Shown here piece after piece: positions 17,992-27,013 of a stretch of DNA of 64,000 nt. Source of the stretch: Paraburkholderia phenoliruptrix (lineage in GTDB: Bacteria; Pseudomonadota; Gammaproteobacteria; Burkholderiales; Burkholderiaceae); NCBI RefSeq assembly GCF_902859825.1, contig NZ_CADIKB010000002.1:186001-250000 (forward strand), given 5' to 3'. The position numbers and the translations under genes are program-made. The notes beneath the pieces were generated by a model. The model was not told where the DNA came from and did not search any database. It saw nothing but the letters and a program-made list of their open reading frames with translations. Within the stretch, counting starts at the first letter, position 1. Every line of letters begins with the position of its first letter.

Positions 17992-18570
17992 ATGTCTGAA
18001 GAGTATGAAGTGCATGGTCCGCACGACCATGCGGTAGAGCACGCCGGCCATCACGACGCCGACTCTTTCGGGAGCCGCATGGCCGTCATCACGGCGGTCC
18101 TCGCGACAATCGGCGCGCTGTGCGCCTATCAAAGCGGGAACAGCGAAAACCTCGCGCTCTATTACAAGAACGAAGCCGCGATCAAAAAGACCGAGGCGGC
18201 GAATCAGTGGAGCTACTATCAGGCCAAGGGCGAGAAGCAGAACCTCGCGGAACTCGGCGCGGCGCTGTCGGAAGGCAATTCGGAGGCGCACGCCAAATTT
18301 GTCGCCGACGTCGACAAATACAAGCAGCAAAAAGAGCCGATTCGCGCCAAAGCCGAAGCCATCGAAAAAGAAGTGCTCGACAACGACGCGAAAAGCGAAG
18401 CGCTGCTGCATGGCCACCATCGGTGGGCACAGGCCACCACGCTGATTCAGGTTGCCATCGCGCTGTGCGCCATTACGTTGTTGACACGCAAGAAGTGGCT
18501 GCGCAATCTGTCGTTCGTGGTCGCCGCGGCGGGCGTTGCTACCGGAGCGCTCGCTTTTTTCTCGGCTTGA
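17992..18570 (+). CDS. DUF4337 domain-containing membrane protein
   Basis: A 192-residue protein that fits DUF4337. A His-rich N-terminus (HGPHDHAVEHAGHHDADS) precedes TM1 (MAVITAVLATIGALCAYQSG). A long charged helical region follows (KNEAAIKKTEAANQWSYYQA to EAIEKEVLDND), then two C-terminal hydrophobic segments (TLIQVAIALCAITLL and LSFVVAAAGVATGALAFF). CGGAGA lies 6 nt before the ATG. It has no known function. The His-rich tail could bind metal, which is speculation. LysE follows 12 bp downstream. Confidence 0.88.
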   Translation: MSEEYEVHGPHDHAVEHAGHHDADSFGSRMAVITAVLATIGALCAYQSGNSENLALYYKNEAAIKKTEAANQWSYYQAKGEKQNLAELGAALSEGNSEAHAKFVADVDKYKQQKEPIRAKAEAIEKEVLDNDAKSEALLHGHHRWAQATTLIQVAIALCAITLLTRKKWLRNLSFVVAAAGVATGALAFFSA

Positions 18571-18582
18571 TGGGAGCTTGAC

Positions 18583-19200
18583 GTGGTCGATAGTTCTGCC
18601 GTTCTCGGCGTGTTATCCGTGTATGTGGCCGGCGTGGTCATTCCCGGCCCGAACTTCGTGGCCGTCGCGCACAAGGCCGCATCGGCCACGCGCATCGAAG
18701 CGCTTGCGGTGGTCGCGGGCATCGTCCTCGTCAATCTCTTCTGGGCGAGTTGTGCGATTTTGGGCGTCGGCATTGTGTTCGCCGCTTTTCCATGGCTCGC
18801 GTTTGCCGTGAAGGTGGCCGGCGCCGCGTATCTGTTGTGGTTCGGCGCACGGCTCATTGTTAAAGCTTCGGCGGGCAAGCCACAGCCGCTCGCGCAAGCG
18901 CCCGTCGGCAGCGTCCGTCAGGCGTTCGCGCAAGGCTTCGCGACCAATATCGCTAATCCGAAGTCCGTCGCGTTTTTTGCCGCGGTGTTTTCGTCGGCGG
19001 CGCCGCCGCATGAGAGCATCGGCACCTTCGCCGCGATGCTCGGGATGGTGTTCGTCGTAGCCAGCAGCTGGTATGGCTTTGTCGCGCTCACGCTATCGCA
19101 TTCGCGGATTTCGTCCGCGTACCGGCGCAGCAAGGCGTGGGTGGATCGCGTGTGCGGCGGCGTGATTATTGCGTTGGGTGTGCGGCAGTTTATGCGGTAA
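18583..19200 (+). CDS. LysE family translocator
   Basis: A 205-residue LysE/RhtB-type exporter with about six hydrophobic segments. Family marks are IPGPNFVAVAHKAAS near residue 22, VAGAAYLLWFGARLIVKAS near 78 and GFATNIANPKSVAFFAAVF near 118. It starts with GTG; GGGAG stands 7 nt before it, and the protein begins at the family-typical first helix. It probably exports an amino acid. It follows DUF4337 by 12 bp, so the two are likely co-transcribed. Confidence 0.9.
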   Translation: MVDSSAVLGVLSVYVAGVVIPGPNFVAVAHKAASATRIEALAVVAGIVLVNLFWASCAILGVGIVFAAFPWLAFAVKVAGAAYLLWFGARLIVKASAGKPQPLAQAPVGSVRQAFAQGFATNIANPKSVAFFAAVFSSAAPPHESIGTFAAMLGMVFVVASSWYGFVALTLSHSRISSAYRRSKAWVDRVCGGVIIALGVRQFMR

Positions 19201-19256
19201 GCGTTGTTCCGGGGCGCTCGATCTCGTGGATGGGCGTGCGCGATGTGGCCTGGCGG

Positions 19257-19320
19257 GCCGCCGGGTGAGCGAGCCGCCGGGTGAGCGAGCCGCCGGGTGA
19301 GCGAGCCGCCGGGTGAGCGA
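19257..19320 (+). repeat. 16-bp tandem repeat, four perfect copies
   Basis: The unit GCCGCCGGGTGAGCGA is repeated four times without a mismatch, with a fifth partial copy (GCCGC) after it. It lies in the gap between lysE and the sigma-factor operon. Perfect identity suggests recent expansion by slippage. Confidence 0.95.
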
Positions 19321-19531
19321 GCCGCGCCACGCCTGCCGGCGGTGACGCCCGCCACGGGCAAGGCCTGGGAAGCCCGCGACGACCGCCGACGCCGAGAGGT
19401 CCGAGAGATCTCCACGGTCTGCGATGCCCGCCCGCCCCTTCACGGAGTTTATGCGCACAAACTGCCCGCGCCCTATTGCATCACCGAGTGCGCGCGCTCA
19501 AGCAACAGTTCGCGCTCGCGCGCATTGCGCG

Positions 19532-20743
19532 TCATCGCCGCGGCGCGCTCGAACTCCGCGCTTCCTCCAGGCGGCCGAGTTTGGCCAGCAGATCGCCGCG
19601 CACACTCGGTAGCCAGTGATAGTTCGCGAGGGTCGCATCGCCGGCAAGCGCGTCCACGATTTCGAGTCCCGCGGCCGGCCCGAACGCCATGCCCACCGCG
19701 ACCGCGCGATTCAACTCGACCACCGGCGACGGCGCGACTTGCGCCAACGCGTCGTAGAGCGCGACAATCTGCGCCCAATCCGTCTCTTCCGCCCGATGCG
19801 CGCGCGCATGACACGCGGCGAGCGCCGCTTGCAGCGCATAGGGCCCGCTTGCGCCACCCAGCGCATGCGCCGCGCCGAGCGCCGCCAACCCGCGACGAAT
19901 CAGAAGCGGATCCCAGCGGCTGCGATCCTGATCGAGCAGCAACACCGGGCGGCCTTGCGCGTCGGTGCGTGCGTGCGTGCGCGACGCCTGAATTTCCATC
20001 AGCGCGACGAGCCCGTGCACCTCGCTTTCGTCGGGTACCAGACCGCTCAGCACGCGCCCGAGGCGCAGCGCTTCTTCGCAGAGCGCCGGCCGCATCCAGT
20101 CGTCGCCGGCCGTGGCGGAATAGCCTTCGTTGAAAATCAGATAAATCACCTGCAGCACCGACGCGAGCCTCGGCGCGCGCGCCTCGGCCTGCGGCACCTC
20201 GAACGGCACTTTCGCCGCCGACAAGGTGCGCTTCGCCCGCACGATCCGTTGCGCGATGGTCGGCTCGGGCACCAGGAAGGCGCGCGCGATCTCGTCCGTG
20301 GTCAGCCCGCCGAGCAGGCGCAGCGTGAGCGCGACGCGCGCATCCGTCGACAACACCGGATGGCAGGCGGTGAACACCAGCCGCAGCAGATCGTCACCGA
20401 TATCGTCGGCTCGCGCGGCGTCGAGAGCGTCGACGAAATCGGGCACGAGATGCGCCTCCAGCGCATCCATGTCGTGGCCCAGCTCCTGACGCTTGCGCGC
20501 GTGCAGCGCTTCCTGCCGCAAGCGGTCGAGCGCGCGATTCTTTGCAGTCGCCATCAGCCACGCTCCCGGATTGTCGGGCACGCCCGCGTCGGGCCAGTGC
20601 TCCAGCGCCGAGACGAGCGCGTCCTGCGCCAGTTCTTCGGCGAGCCCGACGTCGCGCACCATGCGCGCGACGTGGGCGATGACCTTGGCGGACTCGATCC
20701 GCCACACGGCCTCGATGGCACGATGTGTGGCCAGTTTCGTCAC
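19532..20743 (-). CDS. ECF42-type RNA polymerase sigma factor, C-terminus shifted
   Basis: A 403-residue extracytoplasmic-function sigma factor. Sigma2 is at about residues 5-80 (RMVRDVGLAEELAQDALVSA, GAWLMATAKNRALDRLRQ), sigma4 at about 110-170 (LTLRLLGGLTTDEIARAFLV, VRAKRTLSAAKVPF), and a long TPR-like C-terminal domain (DUF6596) follows (YLIFNEGYSATAG, ALYDALAQVAPSPVVELNRA). This architecture with neighbouring DGPF proteins defines group ECF42. The GTG at 20743 follows the VOC stop by 4 nt. The frame closes after LGRLEEARSSS, but the shifted frame continues EFERAAAMTRNARERELLLE to 19473, so one base seems lost near 19553. Confidence 0.9.
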   Translation of the reverse strand: MTKLATHRAIEAVWRIESAKVIAHVARMVRDVGLAEELAQDALVSALEHWPDAGVPDNPGAWLMATAKNRALDRLRQEALHARKRQELGHDMDALEAHLVPDFVDALDAARADDIGDDLLRLVFTACHPVLSTDARVALTLRLLGGLTTDEIARAFLVPEPTIAQRIVRAKRTLSAAKVPFEVPQAEARAPRLASVLQVIYLIFNEGYSATAGDDWMRPALCEEALRLGRVLSGLVPDESEVHGLVALMEIQASRTHARTDAQGRPVLLLDQDRSRWDPLLIRRGLAALGAAHALGGASGPYALQAALAACHARAHRAEETDWAQIVALYDALAQVAPSPVVELNRAVAVGMAFGPAAGLEIVDALAGDATLANYHWLPSVRGDLLAKLGRLEEARSSSAPRR

Positions 20744-20747
20744 GGGT

Positions 20748-21155
20748 TCAGCCCGCCGCCTTGGCATTCGGGTCCATGTAGATCAGCTCCCAGATGTGTC
20801 CGTCGATGTCTTCAAAGCCATGGCCGTACATGAAGCCGTAGTCCTGCGGCGCGCGCGGCACGCTGCCGCCCGCGGCAACCGCTTTCGCGACGAGCGCGTC
20901 AACTTCGCCCCGGCTTTCGCATGACAAGCCCACGAGCGCCTCGGTGCTTTCTTTCGGATTACAAAGCGATTTGCGCGTGAACGACTTGAACAGGTCTTTT
21001 ACGAGCAGCATGGCGTAAAGATTTTCACCGAGGACGAGACACGCCGCCTGATCGTTGGTGAATTGCGGATCGAAACTGAAACCGAGCGCATTGAAAAACG
21101 CCTTCGACCGTTCAAGATTTTCAACGGCCAGATTCACGAAGATCTGTTTATGCAT
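20748..21155 (-). CDS. VOC (glyoxalase/bleomycin resistance) family protein
   Basis: A 135-residue vicinal-oxygen-chelate protein with paired beta-alpha-beta-beta-beta modules: IFVNLAVENLERSKAFFNAL at the N-terminus and GFEDIDGHIWELIYMDP at the C-terminus. It resembles the 'PhnB-like/lactoylglutathione lyase-like' members often found with ECF42 sigma factors and YciI proteins. The ATG at 21155 (MHKQIFV) fits the family; a start at 21185 would add 10 residues. It lies between a DGPF gene (30 bp upstream) and the sigma-factor gene (4-nt gap). Enzymatic role unknown. Confidence 0.88.
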   Translation of the reverse strand: MHKQIFVNLAVENLERSKAFFNALGFSFDPQFTNDQAACLVLGENLYAMLLVKDLFKSFTRKSLCNPKESTEALVGLSCESRGEVDALVAKAVAAGGSVPRAPQDYGFMYGHGFEDIDGHIWELIYMDPNAKAAG

Positions 21156-21185
21156 GATGGAATCCGATAATCGGTTAGCGATCAA

Positions 21186-21599
21186 TCAGCGACGGCCCGC
21201 TTCCAGCTCGCGGAAACGCTCGAGTTCCGGACTCGGCTCGAAGTCCTCCAGTTCGTAGAGTTGGCGCACTTCGATTTCGCCATCGGCCTCGTCGCCGAAG
21301 GGCGCGGGAAAACGCCGCGCCCATTCCATGGCTTCTTCGCGCGAGCGAACCTGGATCAGCGTGTAGCCGGCGATCAGTTCTTTCGTTTCGGCAAACGGCC
21401 CGTCGATCACCGAGCGCTGGCCGCGGCTGTAGCGAACCCGCCATCCCTTGGAGCTCGGCTGCAAGCCGGTGGCATCGAGCAGCACGCCGGCGCGGGCCAG
21501 CTCTTCGTGGTACGCGCCCATCGCGGCCATGAGTGAGGCCTTGGGCATTTCGCCGGCTTCGCTTGCTGCGGTCGCTTTGACCAGGATCATGAATCGCAT
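21186..21599 (-). CDS. YciI-related DGPF-domain protein
   Basis: A 137-residue protein of the YCII/DGPF family. It begins with MRFMILVKATAASEAGEMP and has the signature VIDGPFAETKELIAGY near residues 64-79. A GGAG Shine-Dalgarno is 9 nt before ATG. DGPF proteins are the standard partners of ECF42 sigma factors and are thought to be their targets or modulators. It sits second in the four-gene minus-strand operon. A conserved function is not established. Confidence 0.9.
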   Translation of the reverse strand: MRFMILVKATAASEAGEMPKASLMAAMGAYHEELARAGVLLDATGLQPSSKGWRVRYSRGQRSVIDGPFAETKELIAGYTLIQVRSREEAMEWARRFPAPFGDEADGEIEVRQLYELEDFEPSPELERFRELEAGRR

Positions 21600-21735
21600 C
21601 GCCGTGACTCCTTTCGTCGTAAGTGGTGAGGTGCAGCGCGGCGCGTGGGCCGCTCTTACTCACACGACGGGCAATGCGCACGCGATTCGACACATTCCGC
21701 GCGCCGCCTGGGGAAAACCCCGAGCAAAAAATCGC

Positions 21736-22089
21736 CTACATGAAGCACGGACCGAGCTTGCGTACCTCGACGGTGCACCAGGTGGCGGCCGGACAGGCCT
21801 GCGCGATGGCGACGGCTTCCTCACGCGAATCGCAGTTGAGCAGGTAGAAGCCGCCGATCATTTCCTTGGCTTCGGCGAACGGGCCGTCGAGCAGTTTCGG
21901 CTGGCCGCCGCGCACCTGAACGCGCACGGCGTCGCGAGAAGAAGTGAGCGCTTCGGCCGCGAGCAGTTTGCCGCGCTCCTTGAGGTCGGCGGCAAAACGG
22001 AGCATTTGGTCGTACACTTCGCGGCCCATGGCCTCGCCGCGCTCGGCGCGCTGTTCGGGGGGCTCGACGATCAGCAGCATATAAGACAT
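21736..22089 (-). CDS. YciI-related DGPF-domain protein
   Basis: A 117-residue member of the same family: MSYMLLIVEPPEQRAERGEA at the N-terminus and LLDGPFAEAKEMIGGFYLL near residues 66-84. GGAG lies 6 nt before ATG. It is the first gene of the operon and is separated from the second DGPF gene by 136 bp, so a second promoter may lie between. The two DGPF paralogues differ widely in sequence and are probably old duplicates rather than a recent pair. Confidence 0.9.
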   Translation of the reverse strand: MSYMLLIVEPPEQRAERGEAMGREVYDQMLRFAADLKERGKLLAAEALTSSRDAVRVQVRGGQPKLLDGPFAEAKEMIGGFYLLNCDSREEAVAIAQACPAATWCTVEVRKLGPCFM

Positions 22090-22500
22090 GGCGTCTCCAA
22101 TGATTACGCTGCGGACCGGCAGCCCGGCAGTCGTACGGCGGGATAGACGCGCCCAGCGTGAGCGCGGAAAGCCAGTCTAACAAGCGCGGATCGCTCAGGT
22201 AAACCGGCTCGCGCGGGTAATCCGCGGCTAGCCGTGCTGTTTTACGAAGACTCGTAATAGCTTCGCCGCAAGCAAATTGACATTTGTCGCGCGGCGCAAT
22301 GGTGTCGATTGAAGTATTCTCCCAACGCGCCGAACGTCGCGGTAAAAGCGGCCATTAATCGGCGAGAAAATCTATGAGCGTTTGTCTGACCGAGGCAACT
22401 CCCGCAAAGCCACGGCGCGGGGCGCGCGGCGGATTAAAAACGCTCGTCGGCATAATCAGCCGATACGAGACCACAAGAAATCACAGCATCGGGGAACTAC
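22090..22500. other. 411-bp divergent intergenic region
   Basis: This region separates the ECF42 operon (minus) from the lipoprotein gene (plus), so it must hold both promoters. A TTGACA stands at about 22277 on the plus strand, but no convincing -10 element is at standard spacing. No coding pattern or hairpin was recognised. Confidence 0.6.
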
Positions 22501-24474
22501 ATGCACAGACTGTCAGCGCGCAGCGCCATTGCGGCCGCCGTGGCTTTTGCTTTTCTTCAACTGGGCGCTTGCAGCGGCGGCGGTTCGGGCTCGGGTTCCG
22601 GCTCGTCCAGCACGCAAACTGTCACGCCGACTTCGGTGACGGGCACCGTGGCGAGCGGCAGCGCGTGGGTGGGCGCGAGCGTCACCTTGATGGATGCCAT
22701 CGGCGCCCAGGTCACTGCCAGCACCGACGCCCAAGGTGCCTACACCCTCTCGGTCAAAGGCATGACCGCGCCCTTTCTGCTGACCGCAAAAGACGCGAGC
22801 GGCCTCTCTAGCCCGCTCGTGTCCGTGCTTGCGACGCTGCCCAGCGGCACGGCGCCGGCTGTCGTCAACATTACGACGCTGACCACCGCGATGGCCGCCA
22901 TGTTGACGGCGTCGGGCAATCCGTCCGAGCTCGCGTCCAGCACGGCACTTGCAAAAGTCACGCTGTCGTCGGTTCAGATTGCGATCATCACGCTCGACGC
23001 AATCCTCGCGGACGTCCTCACCCAGAACGGGCTGCAGGCGGCCGGCTTCAATCCTGTCGGCACCGCGTTCACCGCGAACCACACGGGCGCGGACGCGGTG
23101 ATCGACACCGTCTCGCTCGTCACCGGCGCCAACGGCGGCTTGCTGCTGCTCTCCAATGCCGCGCCCGGGACGACCATCGCACTGAACAAGCAGACGGGAC
23201 TCTCGACGAAGCTCGCGGCGCCATCGGTCGCGGCGAACTATCTGGAGCCGCTCGCCTCGCTGCTGACCGCGTGTGCCGCGAAGGGCACGCTGAATACGTC
23301 ATGCTCGCCCGCCATCGACGCAACCTTCCTGGAGAACGGTTCGAGCGACCTGGCGGTCGGCCACGGCTTGACCGACGCCTTGCTGACCGGCGCGCGCTTC
23401 GGCTCGCCGGAAACGCTCGCGTTCTTCACGCGCGGCGGCAAGCAGCAGGCGCTCGTGCGGATTCCGTTCACGCTCGCGGACGGCACGGCAGTCGTGCTGT
23501 ACAGCGTCGCGCAGCAAATGGCCGCGCCCGTGGCGCTTGCCAACGCAACGCAAGGCACGCAGCTCGGCTGGAACCTGATCGGCAATCAATCGCAATTTGC
23601 AGTGTCGATCAATTCGCGGATCGAGCGCCGCACGTTCCTCGATACGCGGCTCAACGACGTGAACCGCTACGAGTCCGGCCTCGACATCACGATTCCCACG
23701 GCGAGGAACCCGAGCGTGTATTCGGCGTCCGTCAGCGGTCCGGGGCTCGCCGCGCCGGTTTGGCTGCTGCCGCGCAATGCGGCCGGCAGCGGCACGCTCG
23801 GTCTCGCCGACAGCGCGCTTGGCGCCGCGCCCGTCTCGCCGGCGGCGAGTGCGAGCGGCACGTCCATGTACCGCTGGTCGTGGCAATCGCTGTCCTCGAC
23901 GGCGAGCTTCGCGCCGCCGGCTGCCAGCGGCGTGTATGCCCCGCAATCCGTCGACGCGAGCACCGTGCCGCTCTACGCAACCTACACGGTGACGTTCTAC
24001 GACAGCAACGGCGCGCAACTCGGCCAGTCGCAGGTGATGAACCCTGGCAGCCCGCTCGGCGCGGCAGCCGGCGCGACGGTCTCATGGCCGACCTTGCTGT
24101 CGGACTTCGCGACGCAATTCCTCACGCCGGGCGGCTCGCTTGCCGGCAGTCAGTACGCGATGAGCGTGAGCTGGTCGAGCCTCGTCAACGGACAGAACGT
24201 GGCTTATCCGGTGAACTCGGTGCAGATTCGCGCATCCGGTCTCACGCTCGCGGGCACGAGCGGCGAAATCGATGGCTTTGCAATCGGCAGTCCGAACAAT
24301 ACGACGTTTGGGCAATATCAGACGACGGTCAGCGCGGGCATCGATTCATCGGGCGCGCGCACGTGCACCAATTGCCCGTTCCCCGCATTGACCGCGGGCG
24401 CATCGCGTGCGGTGGAACTCGGCGGCGGTCAGAATGGAATCCGCTATGGCGATGTGACGCAGTACAACGATTAG
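22501..24474 (+). CDS. large lipoprotein, hypothetical
   Basis: A 657-residue predicted lipoprotein. The signal peptide ends in the lipobox LGAC, followed by a Gly/Ser linker (SGGGSGSGSGSSS). A carboxypeptidase-regulatory-like beta segment follows at about residues 45-90 (TSVTGTVASGSAWVGASVTL, TDAQGAYTLSVKGM). The rest is rich in Ala, Ser, Thr and beta-prone repeats; near the end a CTNC cysteine pair may form a disulfide. GGGGA precedes the ATG. No Pfam-type identity that I recognise. It is probably surface or periplasm exposed. A terminator-like hairpin follows. Confidence 0.85.
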   Translation: MHRLSARSAIAAAVAFAFLQLGACSGGGSGSGSGSSSTQTVTPTSVTGTVASGSAWVGASVTLMDAIGAQVTASTDAQGAYTLSVKGMTAPFLLTAKDASGLSSPLVSVLATLPSGTAPAVVNITTLTTAMAAMLTASGNPSELASSTALAKVTLSSVQIAIITLDAILADVLTQNGLQAAGFNPVGTAFTANHTGADAVIDTVSLVTGANGGLLLLSNAAPGTTIALNKQTGLSTKLAAPSVAANYLEPLASLLTACAAKGTLNTSCSPAIDATFLENGSSDLAVGHGLTDALLTGARFGSPETLAFFTRGGKQQALVRIPFTLADGTAVVLYSVAQQMAAPVALANATQGTQLGWNLIGNQSQFAVSINSRIERRTFLDTRLNDVNRYESGLDITIPTARNPSVYSASVSGPGLAAPVWLLPRNAAGSGTLGLADSALGAAPVSPAASASGTSMYRWSWQSLSSTASFAPPAASGVYAPQSVDASTVPLYATYTVTFYDSNGAQLGQSQVMNPGSPLGAAAGATVSWPTLLSDFATQFLTPGGSLAGSQYAMSVSWSSLVNGQNVAYPVNSVQIRASGLTLAGTSGEIDGFAIGSPNNTTFGQYQTTVSAGIDSSGARTCTNCPFPALTAGASRAVELGGGQNGIRYGDVTQYND

Positions 24475-24485
24475 CCGTCGCGCAA

Positions 24486-24526
24486 GAAAAACGCCCCATG
24501 TGGGGAGCGCCTAGAGGGGCATTTTT
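24486..24526. terminator. A-tract/hairpin/T-tract terminator after the lipoprotein gene
   Basis: GCCCC (24493-24497) pairs with GGGGC (24516-24520), flanked by AAAAA on the left and TTTTT on the right. The symmetrical arrangement can stop transcription in both directions. Inside it is CCCCATGTGGGG, which recurs at 27126-27137. Confidence 0.75.
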
Positions 24527-24640
24527 CTTGGTGGCTTTGCCGGAGATTGTTAAGGAAATTCTCAACCGTCGTAACAGTTTTTGCTGCGTCGACAGCCCTG
24601 TGATAAGTGTCGGGATTCTCCATTCTTACTATAGTGTGAT

Positions 24641-25191
24641 ATGCGGAGGTTCTATCTGAAGGTGGGCGACAAGTCCTCGACGGGAGGCACGATCATTGGA
24701 GCGATACCGTCATGCATCCATCACGGAACGCCTCTGACGTTCCTTGGAGCTCAGGTGGTCTGTTCTGCTTGTGGCTCTACGGGCCGAATCGTCCCGAAGG
24801 GGCCGCGGTGGCCGGACAACATGATGGGCAAGGAGGCGGCTCTAGACGGCGATCTGTGTGCCTGCAACTGCTATCCGCATCCCGTCATGCTCGCCTCGCA
24901 AAGCACGATGTCTCAAAGGTTTGAGTCTCATCACCTGACGGACAGGGCTTCGCTTGCAACGGCACTCCGTTGAGGAAAGACCCCGTTGGTAACTTTGACG
25001 AAAGGGTGAGAGTGCTCGACGGCTCTGGTCGCCCTCTCTCCGGTGTTCCATTCCATATAAAGGCCAGAAGCGGTGCCATTCACAAGGGTGTTACGGATTC
25101 CGAAGGGTATTGCCCCCGGATCTATACGACCCATGCTGAGAAACTTGATATTGCTATCGGCTACAAAGCTGTGGAGCGGTGGCACGCATGA
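24641..25191 (+). pseudogene. PAAR-domain protein (type VI secretion spike tip), split by a frame break
   Basis: The first 100 codons encode a PAAR protein: MRRFYLKVGDKSSTGGTII, IPSCIHHGTPLTFLGAQVVC, GPRWPDNMMGKEAALDGDLC, with paired cysteines. After FESHHLTD (about 24940) the frame ends at 24973, but one base back the protein continues GQGFACNGTPLRKD, RVRVLDGSGRPLSGVPFHI, HKGVTDSEGYCPRIYTTH and stops at 25191, overlapping the next ATG. If repaired it is about 183 residues: PAAR plus a C-terminal beta-rich extension. PAAR proteins cap VgrG and carry effectors. No VgrG or secretion core genes are in the window. Confidence 0.8.
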
Positions 25192-26088
25192 GTACCTTTA
25201 CCTACAACATTCCAACGAACGACAAGAAGGGTTCTCACTATGACGTGCTTGGGCATCTCATGCCTGCCCGTATTTTCGTTTTTGTCGTTGTTGATGAACC
25301 TGGGAAAGACGGCTTTCTTGTTCGCCGTGTTTACAGCTCCATTGAAGATCCGTATCTTATCCAGTTAAATTTGACGCCCATCGGCAATCTTCGTGAGGTC
25401 TATCCTGAAGAGTATGGCTTGTGGTCAAGAGGCGGTCCAGAATCAAAAGTAAGTGTTGCTGAGCATGTGTTGGAGTTTGAGAAAATAACCTCTTATGCCT
25501 CCACAAGCGGCACTTACCCGGATGGTACACTTCGCATGAATGGCAAGACGGTTTATGTTGATATTGCCAAAGCAAAAAGATCTGGTGCAAAGCTCGTCAC
25601 GACACAGGAAATCGTTCGTGCCATTGACGAATACAAGATGAGCTTGAATTCCAAGGGGAGACGTGAGGCTGAGCGTATCAAGCAAAAGGTCACGAACATA
25701 GACAAGGAGATTCTTATTCAGCCTCGTCCTCGTGTTCCGCCGTCTGGAGTGTTTAGCCAAACGGGCTTGAAGGCGTCTCTCGGCATTGTGAAATACGCTC
25801 GAGTTGTGCAAGTAATTGGGATTGGCTTCACGGCTTACGATCTCGGTGTTGCCAGTGACCAGTCATTCAAGATCAAGAGCGTGCGCCCTATTGAGAAAGA
25901 GGTTGCCAGACAGATTGCCGGCTGGGGTGGTGCCGTGGCTGGTGCGAAGAGGGGGCTGCCGCCGGCGCTCTGGTGGGTATCGAAACGGGCCCAGGTGCAA
26001 TCATTACGGGTCTGATTGGTGGCATAGTGTTCGGTGCGATTGGTTACAGGGGCGGCAGCGCCGTTGCTGACCAGATTCCGAACAATTG
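25188..26088 (+). pseudogene. putative type VI effector with glycine-zipper C-terminus, frame break near the end
   Basis: The ATG overlaps the PAAR stop (ATGA). About 255 residues read MSTFTYNIPTNDKKG, LMPARIFVFVVVDEPGKDG, ending in a region predicted to enter membranes. Near 25950, in an AGAGGGGG run, the frame goes wrong and stops at 26015. The next frame gives GALVGIETGPGAIITGLIGG and GGSAVADQIPNN to 26088, a strongly glycine-zippered hydrophobic tail. Repair by one base gives about 300 residues. A pore-forming or membrane-acting toxin delivered by the adjacent PAAR is inferred from position and tail. No family is recognised. Base composition is AT-richer than the neighbourhood. Confidence 0.65.
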
Positions 26089-26096
26089 AGGAAGCT

Positions 26097-26787
26097 ATGT
26101 TCTCCCTGTCCCGTGCTATTGAAGAATTTTCGATTAAAAGACAAGAGAAAGTTTTGTCCAGGAAGGTTGAGGCTGGCCGCCTCAATGCTCTTGAAAATGT
26201 CTTCGGTATTCCACTGGAAACATTGAAGGGATTTTTCTCAAAACCAACAGAAAACTTCAATTCTGATTATCCAAGGGCTGAGAATCTGGGGAATCTTGGA
26301 ATTGAGGCCTTCCTCGTTATTTTTAATGTGGAGATTAACTCCTTCCCGCTGTGCTTTAACTTGATCAAGGCTGGAAAGAAAGAAGTCTCGCTCAATCATT
26401 TTTGAGCAAGATGGAAGGCATACGCTGGTTGCTCATGACGATGAGTTTGGTGGAAGGAACATTCGCCTCCTCACTAATGATATTGAGCTTATAAGATCGC
26501 TGGCTAAAGCGAGGTACGGGCCGCCTCCACCTTGGATTGTCTGGCATGACCTCGGGCCTCATTCTTCCAGTCAAGGAAATGAAGAGTATTGGTCTGTCTA
26601 TGTTTGGTCGCCGTATTGGTTGAGCTTGAGTCTGGAGGAGCAAGACAAGTTCATCGAAGATTGGCGAGCAAGAACGAAGTCATACATTTCAGATGAAGAT
26701 TGGGACAGTTGGGTATTCAAAATACGGTTTGCGGATCCTAAATCCAGGTTCTTATACCTGAAGCAATCTGGAACTGAAGATGACTGA
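26097..26787 (+). pseudogene. putative cognate immunity protein, frameshifted
   Basis: GAGGAA lies just before the ATG, 8 bp after the effector stop. About 95 residues (MFSLSRAIEEFSIKRQEK, LENVFGIPLETLKGFF, IEAFLVIFNVEINSFPLCFN) run to about 26370. A frame one base later then continues SRSIIFEQDGRHTLVAHDD, YGPPPPWIVWHDLGPHSS, YWSVYVWSPYWLSLSLEE to 26787. About 229 residues if joined. It has no signal peptide, so it would be cytoplasmic. The order PAAR-effector-this gene and the close spacing suggest immunity. The break lies in the A-rich GGAAAGAAAGAAG stretch. Two separate genes are possible but less likely. Confidence 0.55.
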
Positions 26788-27013
26788 ACATAAGCGTCGA
26801 GGCGCTGTATCAGGAGATACGAGGCGAACTGATCGCCTACGACCCGGTCACGGTGAGATGATTGCCTGCACCGCATGGGAAGCGAATCTCGCATCGACCG
26901 AAATTAGCGTCGTGCGAGCCCTCCATACGATCCAATGCGAAACGATGTGGGCTGCCATCACCCCGGCCTATGCAAAACTGCCGCCTGTCTGCAGCGCCTA
27001 CTTGAATGGCTGA
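26780..27013 (+). pseudogene. short remnant ORF after the PAAR cassette
   Basis: An ATG overlapping the previous stop opens 77 codons. The first 25 look random, while the second part (GEMIACTAWEANLASTEISV, IQCETMWAAITPAYAK) looks coding. In the frame behind it the beginning reads NISVEALYQEIRGELIAYDP followed by VT and a stop near 26860, exactly where GEMIA would continue. It is therefore probably a small gene of about 75 codons that lost a base in a G-run and has lost or weakened its start. Family unknown. Confidence 0.35.

Noticed and set aside
22277-22310. TTGACA as -35 box for the lipoprotein gene
   Set aside because: No acceptable -10 at 16-18 bp; a single hexamer is expected by chance.
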